NCBI GenBank assembly: GCA_947184155.2
Contig: CAMXCT020001083.1
Span: 62,001-126,000, forward strand
Source: Cladocopium goreaui
Lineage: Eukaryota; Sar; Dinophyceae; Suessiales; Symbiodiniaceae
Reading direction: 5' to 3'
DNA: 64,000 bases
Shown here: positions 1 to 12,200 of the stretch, piece by piece
How positions within the stretch are numbered: the first letter of the stretch is position 1
How the letters are laid out: each line of letters opens with the position of its first letter
Made by a program: the position numbers and the translations under genes
The notes under the pieces: generated by a model
Told to the model about the DNA's origin: nothing
What the model saw: only the letters and a program-made list of their open reading frames with translations
Database searches by the model: none

Positions 1-375
1 AGTAAATTGATACATCCAAAAAGTGGAGTCACAATGGAGTCATTGACATCGACTATCACACATCTCTACCAACTCTGAAAACTGGCTCGATCTACGAGCA
101 TCATTCCGGAGCAACCAGAGGAAACAGTAACAAGCTGTACCATGAAAAAAATGCATGAAGTCACAAGAAATTCATCAAAAGTCTCTGTTTTCTTGACGCT
201 CGAGATGTTCTCCTCAAACTTCGTCAAACATGTTCAAAATAATTTCATACAATCTCTAAAGATCTCTGAAGTAGCCAAAGAAATCCATTCAGAACTTCTG
301 GAACCGCAAGAAAAACATCAATATACGACAATATGATCACGCCATCCTTAGGCCATCATTGTTGTGATATCCAAC

Positions 376-576
376 TCATATCCAACTCATATCCAACACC
401 CCGCTCTCAAGCCATCCACTTGGCCCTGGCCACGCCTTTCGTTCCGGGATTGGCTTCTCCAAGAGCTCCAGCCACAGAGCTTTGGCGCGTTGGGTCTCTT
501 CGGTGGAACTCCAACCCTCCACGGGCTGCTGGTTGGGCTCTGTTTTGCCTGGGACGTTCCAATGTGGGGAAATCAA
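376..576 (-). other. coding-like island, unassigned exon
   Basis: The minus strand is open here and reads as an ordinary polar protein segment, with stretches such as GWSSTEETQRAKALWLELL followed by EKPIPERKAWPG. No start, stop or clear splice pair fixes its ends. It lies downstream, on the same strand, of the J-domain gene and could be a later exon of it or of another gene. The opposite strand is also open, so the strand is a judgement from composition. I do not recognise the family. Confidence 0.25.
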
Positions 577-1110
577 TGGAAATCATCGAACTTCAGGAAT
601 AAACCAAAAAACTGCATAGTTCGAAATTCTAATTTTTTAGGACGTTTTAGGCACAAGATATCACAAGATGCTGCAGCTGCGAGGGGTTGTACATATGTTT
701 TTTGTTAATCAATTAGAAGGGCTTTGGGGTGGCATAAAGAGTTTCATGACACTGAGAACAATTCTCAGCCCCCAGCCTAAGTCAGGAAGACCAAAGGTGT
801 CCGCAGCAGCTGCTGCGGCAGCAGCTTGACTCTCCTGCAGCTGCTGATGGAGGTGAGGAGTTTGATAGAATTTTTGAGCCTGGATCCAACTCTTTACAAT
901 TTGGACATATCTGAGTAGACTGATGGTGTCTTAGCAGGGGATGGGGATTCAGTTGAAGTGATCATTCAATTGAAGCGCTCAAAGAAACTCAACGAAATTC
1001 AGACTTTGACTGATATGGGCATGAGTCAAAATCAACCAACCAACCTTTGGGAAAGGAACATCCATTTGCCAGCCATTTAGTTGATGGTTTTGATGTTCAC
1101 CAGGCTACGT

Positions 1111-1320
1111 TCACGAGAGTATCCTGGTGCCGTCCATCTTGACTGCCAGTTCGTTGCAAATCCTCATCATACCTGAGCACACCAGCATTGATTTCCTATC
1201 CCAAACAGGCCAACGGCGATTGGAGAAACGGCGGAAAAAATCCTGAACTCTCGGCCAAAGTGTGCGATCCAAGGGCTTGAGACTCCAAAGTTGGGATTTT
1301 AGATTTCGGATTTTTGAAGC
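1111..1320 (-). other. coding-like island, unassigned exon
   Basis: A minus-strand open stretch contains RVQDFFRRFSNRRWPVWDRK and, further on, MMRICNELAVKMDGTRIL, then a stop at about 1111. It lies less than 150 bases beyond the J-domain exon on the same strand, so it may be a separate downstream exon or part of an alternative 3' end. No family recognised. The 36-base inverted repeat next to it is not part of the coding stretch. Confidence 0.25.
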
Positions 1321-1323
1321 ATC

Positions 1324-1415
1324 ACCAATAGGATCCATGTATGCTATATATGGTAACATTTACCATCAATATACCCCCAATGTTAGCATATATACCATAC
1401 ATGGATCCTATGGGT
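1324..1415. repeat. inverted repeat, MITE-like hairpin
   Basis: Arms of about 36 bases (1324-1359 and 1380-1415) are nearly perfect reverse complements, each containing ggatccatgtatgctat or its complement, with a 20-base loop. This is a short foldback of miniature-element type. No target duplication was seen. Confidence 0.55.
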
Positions 1416-1457
1416 CATAGAATATGTCTGAATATGTGATGCAAACACGCCAGATCC

Positions 1458-2110
1458 TCAGTAGATGTAGCAGGTACAGCACCATTTGTTGCAGTGAGGG
1501 TCGAGGTGCTTCTGTCGTTTACGGAGGTCGGACAGAATCTCGAATGCTTCTACGACCTTTGGCAGAAACCCCCCAGGACACTCTGAGCGACATGATTTTT
1601 CTCAGCATAAAATAGGGTATGAGGAAACCCGATCAACACTAACGATGGGAAGCAATGCTGGCACCTGCAAAAAGACTTTACCCTATGGCGGGTCCACAAG
1701 CAATATGATATGACACAGGTTGACAAAGCTATGACATGTTGAAACAGCACCATCAATTGTTGTTCCTTGTTCGTCTCAACGATCGAATCGTTGGAGTTGT
1801 TCTGACTTTGCCATATGAGGTGGTAGCAGTCATTGATCTACGAGGTCGTGTGTCCGAGCATTAGAAAGAATGAAACATCATGAGACATCTCAATTCCCCC
1901 ATTTGTGGCCGCAAATTACCCAAAAAACTCCTACCACTCATTACCACTCCAAGGTCTGCAGTTCCCTGCCTTCAAAAACTCCTCTTCATTGCCACCTTTG
2001 TCCGGATGCGTCGCCAGGGCCCGTAGACGATACGCTCCACGGATTTGCGCATCAGTGGCATGGCGACTCACACGCAGCACGCTGTACAGGGTAAGGTCCA
2101 CAGACACCAT
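1458..2110 (-). CDS. short J-domain (DnaJ-like) protein, two exons
   Basis: J-domain proteins stimulate the ATPase of Hsp70 chaperones through an invariant HPD tripeptide. Exon 1 runs 2110 to 1970 and begins with ATG. It encodes helix I (LTLYSVLRVSRHATDAQI), helix II (RGAYRLRALA) and then THPDKGGNEEEFLK, with the HPD motif intact. Exon 2 runs 1556 to 1458 and continues helix III and IV as VVEAFEILSDLRKRQKHLD, then a short Cys-rich tail and TGA. The junction is phase 0: AAG followed by a GC donor (gcaggg, 1969) and a CAAAG acceptor ending at 1557, giving a 413-base intron. The predicted protein is 79 residues, essentially one J domain. Further 3' exons by alternative splicing are possible because coding-like islands lie just beyond. 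The domain call is firm and the C-terminus is less so. Confidence 0.82.
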
Positions 2111-2884
2111 GGCAGGATGAAGCGAAAGGAAGCAAAAGGAAATTCCAGGAGTGCTCCCACCAGAGAAATGATGCGAAATTGCATTTATTCTCCACCCTCC
2201 ACTACCCCCTTCAACAACCCATGTCGGTTTTCTTCCATCTTTTTCAGGGTTCACTAAGGTATCTGAGCCTTCTCCCGGCAGTGCGTCTGGATGATGCAAA
2301 CACGCGGGTGATGTGCAAACATCCAAAGTATCCAAACAGCCAATTCCTGAATTTATCCTGGGTACATGCACAACTACACTACATCCAAGCACACCTTGAA
2401 CCCCACCACAATTGCTGATGGTCTTCTATTTTTCCACCTTGTCTGCTGGTCTTTTAAAGTCTTTCTTCAACCGCACGGGTTGCCGGGTTGCCCTCATGAG
2501 CTCATCATCTTTGTAAAGAGCGCCTTCCTTGGTGCAAGGGAAATGGGTGAACTGTTTCACCGCTGGTTTCAACTCAGCTACTAACAATTGGTTTGTTGGG
2601 ATTTATTAGCCTCACTATGATGGGTTCCCCCCTTGGGCTCATTGACATGTTTTTTGTTGACGCCCTATCATTGAATCTGCTTAGGTCGGCTATCCCAATC
2701 TCCTCTTCCCTTTGGAAACTTCCAGGTTGGTCAATTTGATTGAAAAACTGGTCCCCACGGGCCCCACACTGGACACGAATTTGAAAATTCAGGTCCCGGA
2801 AGGTTTTACCCATTAATAATGACCAGTTGGTGCGGGGCGGTTCATTAGGGACCCTGACAAAACTGTAGTCGCTTTTAGTTGTTG

Positions 2885-3165
2885 AGGTTTTGATTTGATT
2901 ATTTTCATTGAAGGAAAGCTTCGAAATCCAATTTTTGGCAATATGTTGATTAGATTTTAAAAAGGATTTTGATCGATTTTGAACTGAAATTTTAGTGCAT
3001 GTCATTCAGGTTTTGATTTGATATTAGGAGGAAGCTTCAAAATCCTGTTTTTGGCATCAGTTTCAGGGTTGCTCCTAACACCCAGGTACAAGGGTGGGTA
3101 ATGTTTCAATTATCTAAGGTTTTGAGTTCTGATTTGATCATTAGGAGGAAGCTTCTAATGCTTTA
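2885..3165. repeat. degenerate tandem triplication, ~120-bp period
   Basis: Three imperfect copies begin near 2885, 3009 and 3117. Each has ggttttgatttgat followed by a gga(g/a)gaagctt core and a T-rich tail. The open minus-strand frame across part of it has no coding character. Confidence 0.5.
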
Positions 3166-3180
3166 TGCCCCCTCACAATA

Positions 3181-4490
3181 AAAACGGCCCGTAAGTTTTT
3201 GTATTTGGGGCGAGAAGGGGAGGGTTCTTCCTTCCCTCAGGAGGATCCAGTGGTCAAGCATCTGCTTCCTCTTGGCGACTGCGGCGCCATGCTCAGCCAT
3301 CTTTATCAATTTCCTGGGGGGCCAAGGGAAGCCGCACGAGGGAGCAGCAAGTCAATAGGACAGTTGGGAAATGTGTATGGTTACCCTTTGGTTCAAAAAT
3401 CACAAACTGTATATTATTGCATTACATGACGTCAATTACATATATCATATCACTTGTTCTTTTGTTGATGAGAGGATATCAAACTCATCAAGAAGCTCAC
3501 ATTTATATGGCTGCAAGACATGGGGACAGCATAATGGCGCTTGCTGGGAGTTGTTCACTACACTGGTCTGGCCAGGAGAAAAAAAAAAACGTACTTCTTG
3601 GAAGGACGGAAAAAAACAAAAACTGGCCAGGAGAGAGGCTGTTGTAGGCAGGCCCCATCAGGCCCCAAAGCAGCAGCAAAAGGAGACGCGGCAGACTTGC
3701 AGCCAGAAGGGGCTGGATGCACATACTATCCAACAAAGGGAGGCACACGCAAGCAACCAAACAAACAAACACAACCAAACAAAGCACCAAACGAAACACA
3801 CAAGACCGGATAGTGAGCATCAGCCACAAATGCAAGACCGCAGATGGAGCCAAGGACCTGTGGCCACTTTGCTTCAACAAATAGTGGACGGAAAAACAGG
3901 CATAAAGGCTCGTAAATGGCAAATAAAAAATATTATACAACGGAAATGGGTGCCCAGTCAGTGTCTTTCAGTAGACCTTAATGGCGACCCAACATACGGC
4001 AGAGTTTCGGGAATCAATAAGCTGATGTCCTTCTCTGGTCAAATGCGCCAAGTAATTAATGTTGAAACTCGCCAGCAGTCTGCCATGATCAAGGTTGCCA
4101 TGTTATCATTCATGTACTGCCCTGTTTTGTCGCAACAGTGCGCGGGTGTAAGATAGGCATGTCCCAAACCTTTTTGGTTGTCCGTCAAACCACATCCCCT
4201 TGTGGGTTTTGGGCTGCTCAACTGGACTGAGCATCGCTGCTTCCTCTTGCTCCTGCTCTTCCAGTTCCTTCGCAGTCCTAAGGACGGTGTGCGCTATCGT
4301 GGTTGCACAACTCCTTGACTTTTACAAGCATCATGCCACCTTTAGCTTGGCGTCCTCTCAAGTTACAGAGGAATGACACTGCGATCCTTGCTATGTTTGA
4401 ATTTGATCACACGCAAAAAAAACACATTCAAAATCCAAAAACGGTTTGAACCACAGTCAGTGCCGTCAGGAAAGCCACAGCAACCGCCAA
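3181..4490. other. no supported gene
   Basis: Open frames of up to 261 codons occur here on the plus strand, but the predicted sequence is rich in Gln, Lys and His from A-rich low-complexity DNA. It has no start context, no splice pairs and no recognisable motif. I see no gene. Confidence 0.4.
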
Positions 4491-4500
4491 GCAGAACAGG

Positions 4501-7069
4501 CAAGCGTCAGGTGCACCGCATCAAAGTTGCCCAGTGCTAGATGGGCTTGACCCATCCGGAAGAGCGATTTCACCTCAAATGCGGTGCTTGGCCCCAAAAA
4601 GTCCATGAAGCATTGAAATAAGTACCAGAAATGGATGCATGCATATGAATACAAATATGTCCAAATATATGTTACATATACATATACATACATATATATA
4701 TATATATATTCATAATTATATGTATAATATATATATATATATATCTGTGTTACATGAACTGCCTATTGTATTACTTTATAATATTTTATAGTTGTATATG
4801 TAATATATATAAGATCGATATATGTATGTATATGTTTATTTTATATTAAATTTACATATAATTAATCACACATATATATATATATATATACACGGTAGTC
4901 CCAAAAGTGAATGGAATGTAGTGAGCTTTCCAGAAATGTCCACCGCATCTTGGTGCCAAGTCGCATGTTTCGGATCAAAGCGCAAGGCTTTCTCCGCATA
5001 GCCCAGCGCCTCGCTGGGCTCATCCATCTTCCTTGGCTTCGACTCGGTTGCAGCGATCCCACATCAGTGGAGTACTACCCTCTGGTAAACATACAAAAAG
5101 CTATTGAAAATGGCCATTTATAGTGGATTTACCCATTAAACATGGTGATTTTCCATAGCTATGTTAGTTTACCAGAGGGTAGATGATAGGATATGGTAGG
5201 TGATGGTAGGTGATGGTAGGTGATGCTAGGTCATGGGTGGGTGGAGTCAAAAGCTATAGATTCTGAGTTGTATACGCGATGTGCCGCAATGGTAATTCAC
5301 AGGGAATCTCCCTTCAATGGCAAATCTGGAGGGCACCCCAGTTAAATACTTGCAGCCATGGATATTTGGGAAATTGATCTCGTGATTCCAATAGGAATGA
5401 TAATGATCTCCACATGACAAATCAAAATCATGAGTCTTGAACAATTAGACAAATGGTCCATGCTCAATGCTCATCCAAAATCATTAAACGCATAAAGGCC
5501 CTATTGACCATTTGATATCATATTCCACATTTTGCTTCTGCTGGCTCACACCAACACCTTCAGCAACCCAGCAACCCTCCTCTCAGTTGCTCATCTCCAA
5601 CCAGTGCACCAGCATCCCAGGCCAAGTAGCAGCATGGTGGCGGCCAAATTGCTGAAAATCGTCACTGCCAGCGCCATATCTTTCTCTAAACGCTGCGCGC
5701 CTCCATGGTCGGATGGCAACGGCTGCATCTGCTGGTCATGGGCTACAAACTCCTAAGCGGCGTAGGTGGCTGGGCAGCTCTGAAGGCAGTTTACGCTGTT
5801 GGGGATCATCTTCCAAAACTGAAGTCATGTTGTGTCTGTATAGGTTCTGGCCACTGTCACTGTATCAAGGCGTCCAACAATCTAGGCATACCCCGACACC
5901 CCCCAACACTGTCACATGGTATGGGTCGAATCCAGGAGGTCTCTTCACCGCTACACGTCTCCCTTGTGCGGTCCCATCCGCTCAGTATCCCTCAGCGAGG
6001 CACTAAATATCTGATGCCTTCCTGGTAGGCCACAACTGCATAGTCCCAATCCCCTGCCTGAGACTCACATTCCAATGAGTTGGCAGGAAGATTGCCCAAG
6101 ATTTTCCAATCCCTATTTGTATCACCATAGCTGCTAGCATCTGCAAGGAACATATACCCAAATCATCCCAAAATCTCCATGTCCATCTGTCCATTGTGAA
6201 TAATCTAATATCTATTGGTATCTTGAAGGCTGTGGTGATGATATCCCCTACACCAGGGCTTGGCCACCACCTGAAAACCGCGATTGCCAATTCCTTTGCA
6301 TTTCTCGGCAAAGGCGGAGCGTTCCTCTGCTGTCATCTCTTCTGGCTCCTGGAATTTCTGGAATGGGATCTGGTCATGTAGCTGGCCTACATGTGGTACA
6401 GTACCATCTGGCTCTGGGGTCCAACAAAAGCAGTGGACAGTTTATGAAAGTTTAAGATTGCAGAGTCGGAAGGGGAGGTGAAGCAGCAACAACTCCAACA
6501 AGTGGACGTTCTTGGCACATTAGAGATCATCATCCAACTTGTGATAGAGCCAGGGCCGCTCAGAACCAGAAAGACTCCACCCAGTGACACACGGCGGAGA
6601 TTTGGCCCACATCATTGGTGTGATTACTAACATGCACCAACCACTTGTAGTCAATTGTTTCAATGGAGTCATTTGCTTCGGCAAGTGAAACAAGAAACCA
6701 AAACCAACCCGCTTGACATAGCTTCTCCTTTGGCCTTGGGATAGATGCTGAAGAATCTGTCGACTTCCTGAAGAGACTGGAGAGATTCCGGTGTTTTTTT
6801 TGTGACACCATCTGGCATCTGGGTTCATGCTCAATTGTTCAACTCCAAAGTTAGGACTGGACTTGAATCTGTATTTCCTATTAAATTAACCCATATTAAA
6901 TATATTAATCCCAAGTGGTTCCCAAGTGGTTATGAGATTTTGATAGATTTTCCCAAACATGGATCCAATGATCCAATTATGCCCTGAAAAGATGTGAAAA
7001 GCATATTCAACGGCCGCATTCTCACCTTCCAGCCACATCATCAGCGGGTGCAGCAACTGGGTCTGACAT
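4501..7069 (-). CDS. TPR co-chaperone-like protein, multi-exon gene
   Basis: Tetratricopeptide repeats bind partner proteins such as Hsp90. Exons on the minus strand, in transcript order, are: 7069-7026 (ATG, MSDPVAAPADDVAG, donor AAG|GTGAGA); 6767-6728 (KSTDSSASIPRPK); about 6413-6271 (EPDGTVPHVGQ, then EMTAEERSAFAEKCKGIGN); 6057-6004 (AGDWDYAVVAYQEGIRYL); about 5752-5631 (RLEKDMALAVTIFSNLAA); 5031-4965 (EALGYAEKALRFDPKH); and 4573 to about 4501 (VKSLFRMGQAHLALGNFDA). Reading phases match at each junction from the 6271 donor onward, which gives continuous TPR units (GN..F, YQEGIRY, SNLAA, YAEKAL.FDPKH, K.LFR.GQAHLALG). A further small exon near 6530-6570 is likely. Donors after 5631 and 4965 are GC. 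The layout resembles FKBP/TTC-type proteins with a C-terminal three-TPR block, but I see no FKBP domain. The 3' end is unresolved. Confidence 0.72.
4675..4890. repeat. AT-rich microsatellite inside TPR-gene intron
   Basis: Runs of (ta)n and tat/ata triplets fill most of the last detected intron (4574-4964) of the TPR gene. Confidence 0.7.
5074..5230. repeat. inverted-repeat element plus 10-bp tandem repeat in intron
   Basis: ctaccctctggtaaac at 5075-5090 recurs inverted at 5167-5182, with further similarity inward (agctat), making a roughly 108-base foldback. It is followed at once by four to five copies of a ggtgatggta-type 10-mer. Both lie within the 5032-5630 intron of the TPR gene. Confidence 0.5.
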
Positions 7070-10000
7070 GGGGCACCAACGCGCTGCGGAATCTGACACT
7101 GTACTGAAGCTTAGGAAGCCACCGGCGAGCTGATGCTTGAAATGTGGCTGATAAGATTCGCCGGAAATGATGTGATCAGGCTAAACAAATGTGCTAACTT
7201 ATTCTCATAATATTCTCATATGCCCTCAGTTTTGGAGAAGTTGCGTCAAGAGCTGACGACTCAGCAACCTGTGTCTCCTTGTCTCCACTGTTTTGCTTCC
7301 ATCTTCTTGGCTCGTCGCAGCGGCGTAAGCAGTCTCGTTCAATCATGATGTAGCAACGAAAACCCTCATGAACTCATAAATTCCAAAGTCATGAGGGCAT
7401 GTCAAAAGGGATCGTGATTGATACTTCTATCATGTTTTCATGAGAGAGTGACCAGGCACACATACCTTCGATACAATTAGACCACTACTGAGCTGCTACT
7501 GCATTGCACATGGTGGCTAAAAAGCCTAACGTCATAACTCATAACCGCCCCCCCTGTAAACCTTCACACAACCGTGGCACTCTCTCTCTCTCTCTCTCCA
7601 TTTCACAGCTCTTGGCTGTCTGGCCGATGAGTTTCCGAGTTCCCGGTTGCATGGCCAGAGTTACGATCTGGCAAGGGTCAAACATCTGAGTGGGTCCCCC
7701 ACTCACGCATCAACATGACAAAATTGGCAAGCTAAAGCTCAGAATTTTGGGATGCTGTAGATTCTCAAAGTTCCCAGACACGCCCCAGGGAGTGACCCTT
7801 ATTGGCGATTCAAGTGGGGCCACGCTTTGCGTGGGCCCACTATCAGGCATCAAATGATTCCATTCCAGCAGTTATTCCGGCACTAGCAGCAAAGGCTGTT
7901 ACAATGTTGTGGGATGTTGTGGGTATGCCGGGAGTTTTACATGGCGAACATAGAATCTGGAAATGGACCGTAGTGGAACATCATGACCTGCCTGTGAAAA
8001 CTAACAGGCCTCCCATGGTTCCACCAGAGGTGGGTGCTGCCATTGCCATTCCGTGGCCGGGTCGAGAGGAAACGAATCCCCAGCACACGCGGCCGCGACA
8101 CAGTCCAAGCTATGTGAGACGGAGCAAATCACTTATAGGGTAAATCATCTATCTATGATGAATGTGTCTATGCATGTTTTACCCATTATAAACTATCTTC
8201 AATATAGGTAAACCATGGTAAACCATCTATTAGCAAGTGAGGCGGTGTTCATCATATATTCCAATTGCTCAGGTTCCAAAAGCCATGACCCAATCTGTAA
8301 TTAAATAGTGTCGTCCCTGGCTCCCGGATCACTGCTTAGAATTATTATATAATATGTATGTATCTTTTCAAGAATGTACATATTCATGTGGAATGTATTA
8401 AACCTAGTACCAAAACAATCCATGGAGAAGCACGGTATCATCATGTTTATATACATTTTACGACATATCATATCATCATATCTTTCCATACACCTTTACA
8501 ATAAAAAAAGTGAAATTGCATGGCACTATATATTGGAATTTTATCTTACATGTCTATACCGATGTTTTTCACCATATTTTCATCTCGTGTGGTTGCTGGA
8601 TGTTGCTGGCTGTGTCAGCCGGCGGTGGGGACCAGGGAATCCTCCATTGGTCCTCCGGAGCTCACTCCACTGATCTGATCTCCGTCTGTTTGTCACTGGC
8701 CATGGCGGTGGTTTTTGGAAAAAAACAACAAACATTGGGATGTATCAACATTACAATATGCTGGGAAACAACCATACTTATATAAATATACACGATTTAG
8801 TTGCCGACTCAAATGGTTTAATAAAATTGTTATATACATGGATATATATATATATATATAAATGGTTGAATAGCAGCAAACTCACAAAAAAACATCGGGA
8901 AACTGTAGTTTGTTCACGTCAAATTCAGGGAGTCCCTTTGAAATTTCTGGGACAAAACCGTCGGATTCATTATCATGTCACCATATTTGATACGAAAAAT
9001 GCAAAGCCGCTTTTGCAGCTGTCGCCTGCTTCACTTGCGTCCATGGTCTTTTCTTTTCCAAGTGGTATCTGCCAGTGGGGTCAGCCTGAGAAAATGCAAT
9101 AAAAAACCTTTGGGAACATTGTGGCGAGGATCAAGACATGGAGTAAGGAATACGCTTTGACTAAGTGGGCTGGATGAACAAATACGTCTGATGAGGGTGA
9201 TCGGGGCGTTGTGGAGGAAGGGGCCGACAATTATGATTGTTGTGAAGGGTTCTGACAATGACAATGCAAACTTTATGCAAACTCATCTTTCAAATGAGCA
9301 TTCTTTCACAACCCAGCTGCTTCAACAGCACTAACTATGGCTACCAAAAAAGGAACACACATATTTGAACCTTGAAGCCGAATTTGAAGCCCTCCGGCAA
9401 ATTATCATAGTTCATCCCTACCTCCATCCCACTATTTCAAATCTTCAACATACTTCAACCGCCGCTCAGAATAGTCAATAGTCGTTCTCAAGCTCCATAT
9501 CTTGATCATGTTCGTCCTACGGCCTACGGGCGCATGATCTTCAAAAAGCCATCTAAAAATTCAAAACGTCGGAAGATCTCAGTCGATGCCCATGACATGC
9601 CCGAGACTGGGAGCGACATAGTCAGGCACACATTCCCTGCGCATCTCCTGCTGAAAAGGTGATTCGGCATTACACAGAACAAACATCAAAAAATCACTGG
9701 AGAATTTTCAACATCAAACTAAATCATAGTGAATTGAAGCGAATGGTGTATATATCTCAAACATGTGTCATGCAACTGGTTGGAGAAGGGGCCCTCTGAA
9801 ACCCGAGGATGTCAAACGTTTGGAGTTCCTGCCAGAGGGGCATGTACCCCAACAACATTAGTTGAGGCAAGTGCTTTTCGTTCGAAATGTGCGCTCTCAA
9901 GACTTTGTTTGTATATATGTACTGTAAATAAACTCACATAGAGGGAGATAGAGATACAGTACGGAGATACGGAGATAGAGACAAAATATTCACACACCAT

Positions 10001-10095
10001 CACACCCCGTTGAAATGCATGCGTATATCTTTGTAAACATTAAATAGATTCCATAAGATTCTATATGCATCTGTATGCACATATGCACCCTTAGA
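7070..10095. other. no supported gene; simple repeats
   Basis: Upstream of the TPR gene I found no exon with a convincing splice pair or motif. Short (tc)n at about 7570-7595 and (ta)n at about 8845-8860 are present. Open frames on both strands between 8.4 and 9.3 kb have no coding character that I trust. Confidence 0.4.
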
Positions 10096-10101
10096 GTGTT
10101 T

Positions 10102-10693
10102 AAACATGTTCGCTGCAACCCTGACGTTGCGCCGCGTCTGACTTCAGGTAGATATGAAGATAAGGGTAGTGCTATTACCCCAATCAACATCTTGTTCATA
10201 GGGGGTGGCGAATTTGGATTCCTTATGAAGATAAAGTTGATGTTATTACCCCAAGCAACATCTTGTTCATAGGGGGTGGCAAATGTTGATTCCTGAAGAT
10301 AAAGTTGATGTTATTACCCCAAGTAACATCTTGTTCATAGGGGGTGGCGGTTTTGTTTTATCCCTTATGAAGATAAAGTTGATGTTATTACCCCAAGTAA
10401 CATCTTGTTCATAGGAGGTGGCGAATTTTGATTCCTGAAGATAAAGTTGATGTTATTACCCCAAGTAACATCTTGTTCATAGGGGGTGACATTTGTTTAT
10501 CCCTTATGAAGATAAAGTTGATGTTATTGCCCCAATCAACATGCTGTTCATAGGGGGTGGCGATTTTTTGATCCATCATGAAGATAGGGGATGGCAAATC
10601 TTGATCCCTCATGGAGATATAGTTGATTTTTACCACAATCAGCATGTTGTTTATAGAGGTGTGGAGCAACGTCCGGGTTGGGGCGAACATGTT
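10102..10693. mobile_element. satellite-bearing element with inverted ends, copy 1
   Basis: Left end 10102-10130 (aaacatgttcgctgcaac and on) and right end 10666-10693 are near-perfect inverted copies of 28-29 bases with about three mismatches. Between them are about seven tandem copies of a 65-75 base unit. The unit contains gaagataaagttgatgtta, then accccaa(g/t)(t/c)aacat, then cttgttcatagggggtgg. The same unit and similar ends recur at 35,037-35,506. There is no coding capacity. It is best explained as a non-autonomous inverted-repeat element that carries a satellite. Confidence 0.65.
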
Positions 10694-10864
10694 GAATTTA
10701 CATGATGTATATAATACAGTATATAAATTATAATATGCATATCTCTATCATATGTCATTCCACCTTGGTCAACTGAAGTTGGCCCTCGAGGGTGTCCTCA
10801 GATTGGCAAGAATGGTAAAGTTGGCTCAGGAACATGAGTTTTCAGCAATGGAAATCCATGGAAT

Positions 10865-10935
10865 TTGGGACATCAACAAGTTGTTGGAAAATATGTTGAG
10901 GATTCAGCAATTTTCAACATATTTTCAAGCCATTT
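10865..10935. repeat. short inverted repeat
   Basis: ttggaaaatatgttga and its inverse tcaacatattttcaa flank about 15 bases, forming a small hairpin. Function unknown. Confidence 0.4.
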
Positions 10936-11562
10936 CTTATAGATTCCTTCTGGACATGTTGTCATGAGACTTGAGGTGGTCAAAACGTCGACTTTCCAAG
11001 GCTCCAAAACCAGGAGGCATGACATGCCAGCCCTGTACGCAAACCTGTCGATATTGCAGCAACTTTGGAATTTGATCCGAGTCGTGAAGAAATAGAAACG
11101 GAACTTGAACAACAAGACGTTGGAAAACGCATCTGTTTCTGTCTGATTTATTTCATCGCCTGGCTTATAGGAAAGGCCTTGAACCACCTTTGCAGGACCC
11201 ATTTGTCAAAGGCCTTTCCAAAGACTGTAACCACTGCCAACTACTGCACTTGGGCTCCGACACTTTTTTAAACCTGTGGATTCCCTTATTACTGGAAACC
11301 CAAGCATGTTACAGGTAAACAAACTAACAACACCATTTCAAACCGCTTTCTCATCCTTTGTGATTTACACATATTCGCAGGCTAGCTCACGTATCTCCCC
11401 TACGACCACCTGCCTTGCAGTTTTTTCGAAGCTCCTGGAGAGAAACAGCTGGAGGGACCATACAATGAGGCTGCAAATCGCTGAAGGATTTAAATACTAA
11501 GGCACAACATAGGCACAACCACTCTCAAAGCTGATGGGATGCTGATGGGATGTGTTGCTCAC

Positions 11563-12087
11563 CTTTGTTTTGCCCCAACCGCACCTTCCAATCATCAAAG
11601 TTTCACCCGGTTTGAAGCGCTGTGTGTCACACAATGCGGCTGACAGCATGATGGATGGCCATTGCGCATCGATAAATTCCTGGCGGGCCCGGCTGGACAC
11701 ATAGCTTGGCTACCCGCAGCGTGATTCCTTGCCACATACACATATGAACGTGACGTGACATGCCTGCCTTCTCTTTTTCGCATATCTATATCTATCTCTA
11801 TATATATATATATATCCATATCTATACTGGTTGGTGGTTTCAACCCCTCTGACACATATTAGTCAGTTGGGTTTTTCAAATGCCCAATATATCGAAAAAA
11901 ATGCTCCAAACCACCAACCAGTATATATATATATATTATATATATTATACATATATGTGTGCTAAATGTGCTAAATTAGCGGTGGAAAACCGCTCACCCA
12001 AGAGGGCACCTCGTGAAGCACCCCCCGCAACAAGCGCTGTCCAGCCACGGAGCTCCTGAAGCTCGCCAGGTGACCGTCCCACAGCAG
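11563..12087 (-). CDS. unrecognised protein, two probable exons
   Basis: The exon at 11709-11563 has 49 codons. It is preceded by AG and followed by a strong donor AAG|GTGAGC, and it includes RARQEFIDAQWPSIMLSAAL and FKPGETLMIGRCGWGKT. The exon at 12087-11998 has 30 codons (LLWDGHLASFRSSVAGQRLL, then GVLHEVPSW) and ends at GTGAGC. Both are phase 0, so they join in frame; the intron (11710-11997) contains the 11.82-11.93 kb hairpin. GRCGWGKT looks superficially like a P-loop (GxxxxGKT) but one short exon is not enough to call an NTPase. Upstream exons may lie at 13.0-15.7 kb on the same strand. Confidence 0.5.
11823..11925. repeat. perfect 18-bp inverted repeat, MITE-like
   Basis: tatactggttggtggttt (11823-11840) is matched by its exact reverse complement at 11908-11925. 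(ta)n tracts flank both sides, as in TA-targeting miniature elements. It lies in the intron of the gene above. Confidence 0.6.
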
Positions 12088-12140
12088 CTTTTTTTTCATG
12101 CACAGTAGATTGTGAACAAATGATAAACAAACGCATGTTA

Positions 12141-12200
12141 TATAATATCATATAATATCATATAATATCATATAATATCATATAATATCATATAATATCA
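12141..12200. repeat. 10-bp tandem repeat, six perfect copies
   Basis: tataatatca is repeated six times without error, in an AT-rich tract. Confidence 0.85.

Noticed and set aside
3371-4156. 261-codon plus-strand open frame
   Set aside because: Low-complexity A-rich DNA; no start context, splice sites or motif.
11563-11709. P-loop NTPase from GRCGWGKT
   Set aside because: A single GxxxxGKT in a 49-codon exon without a Walker B motif or preceding strand context is not sufficient.
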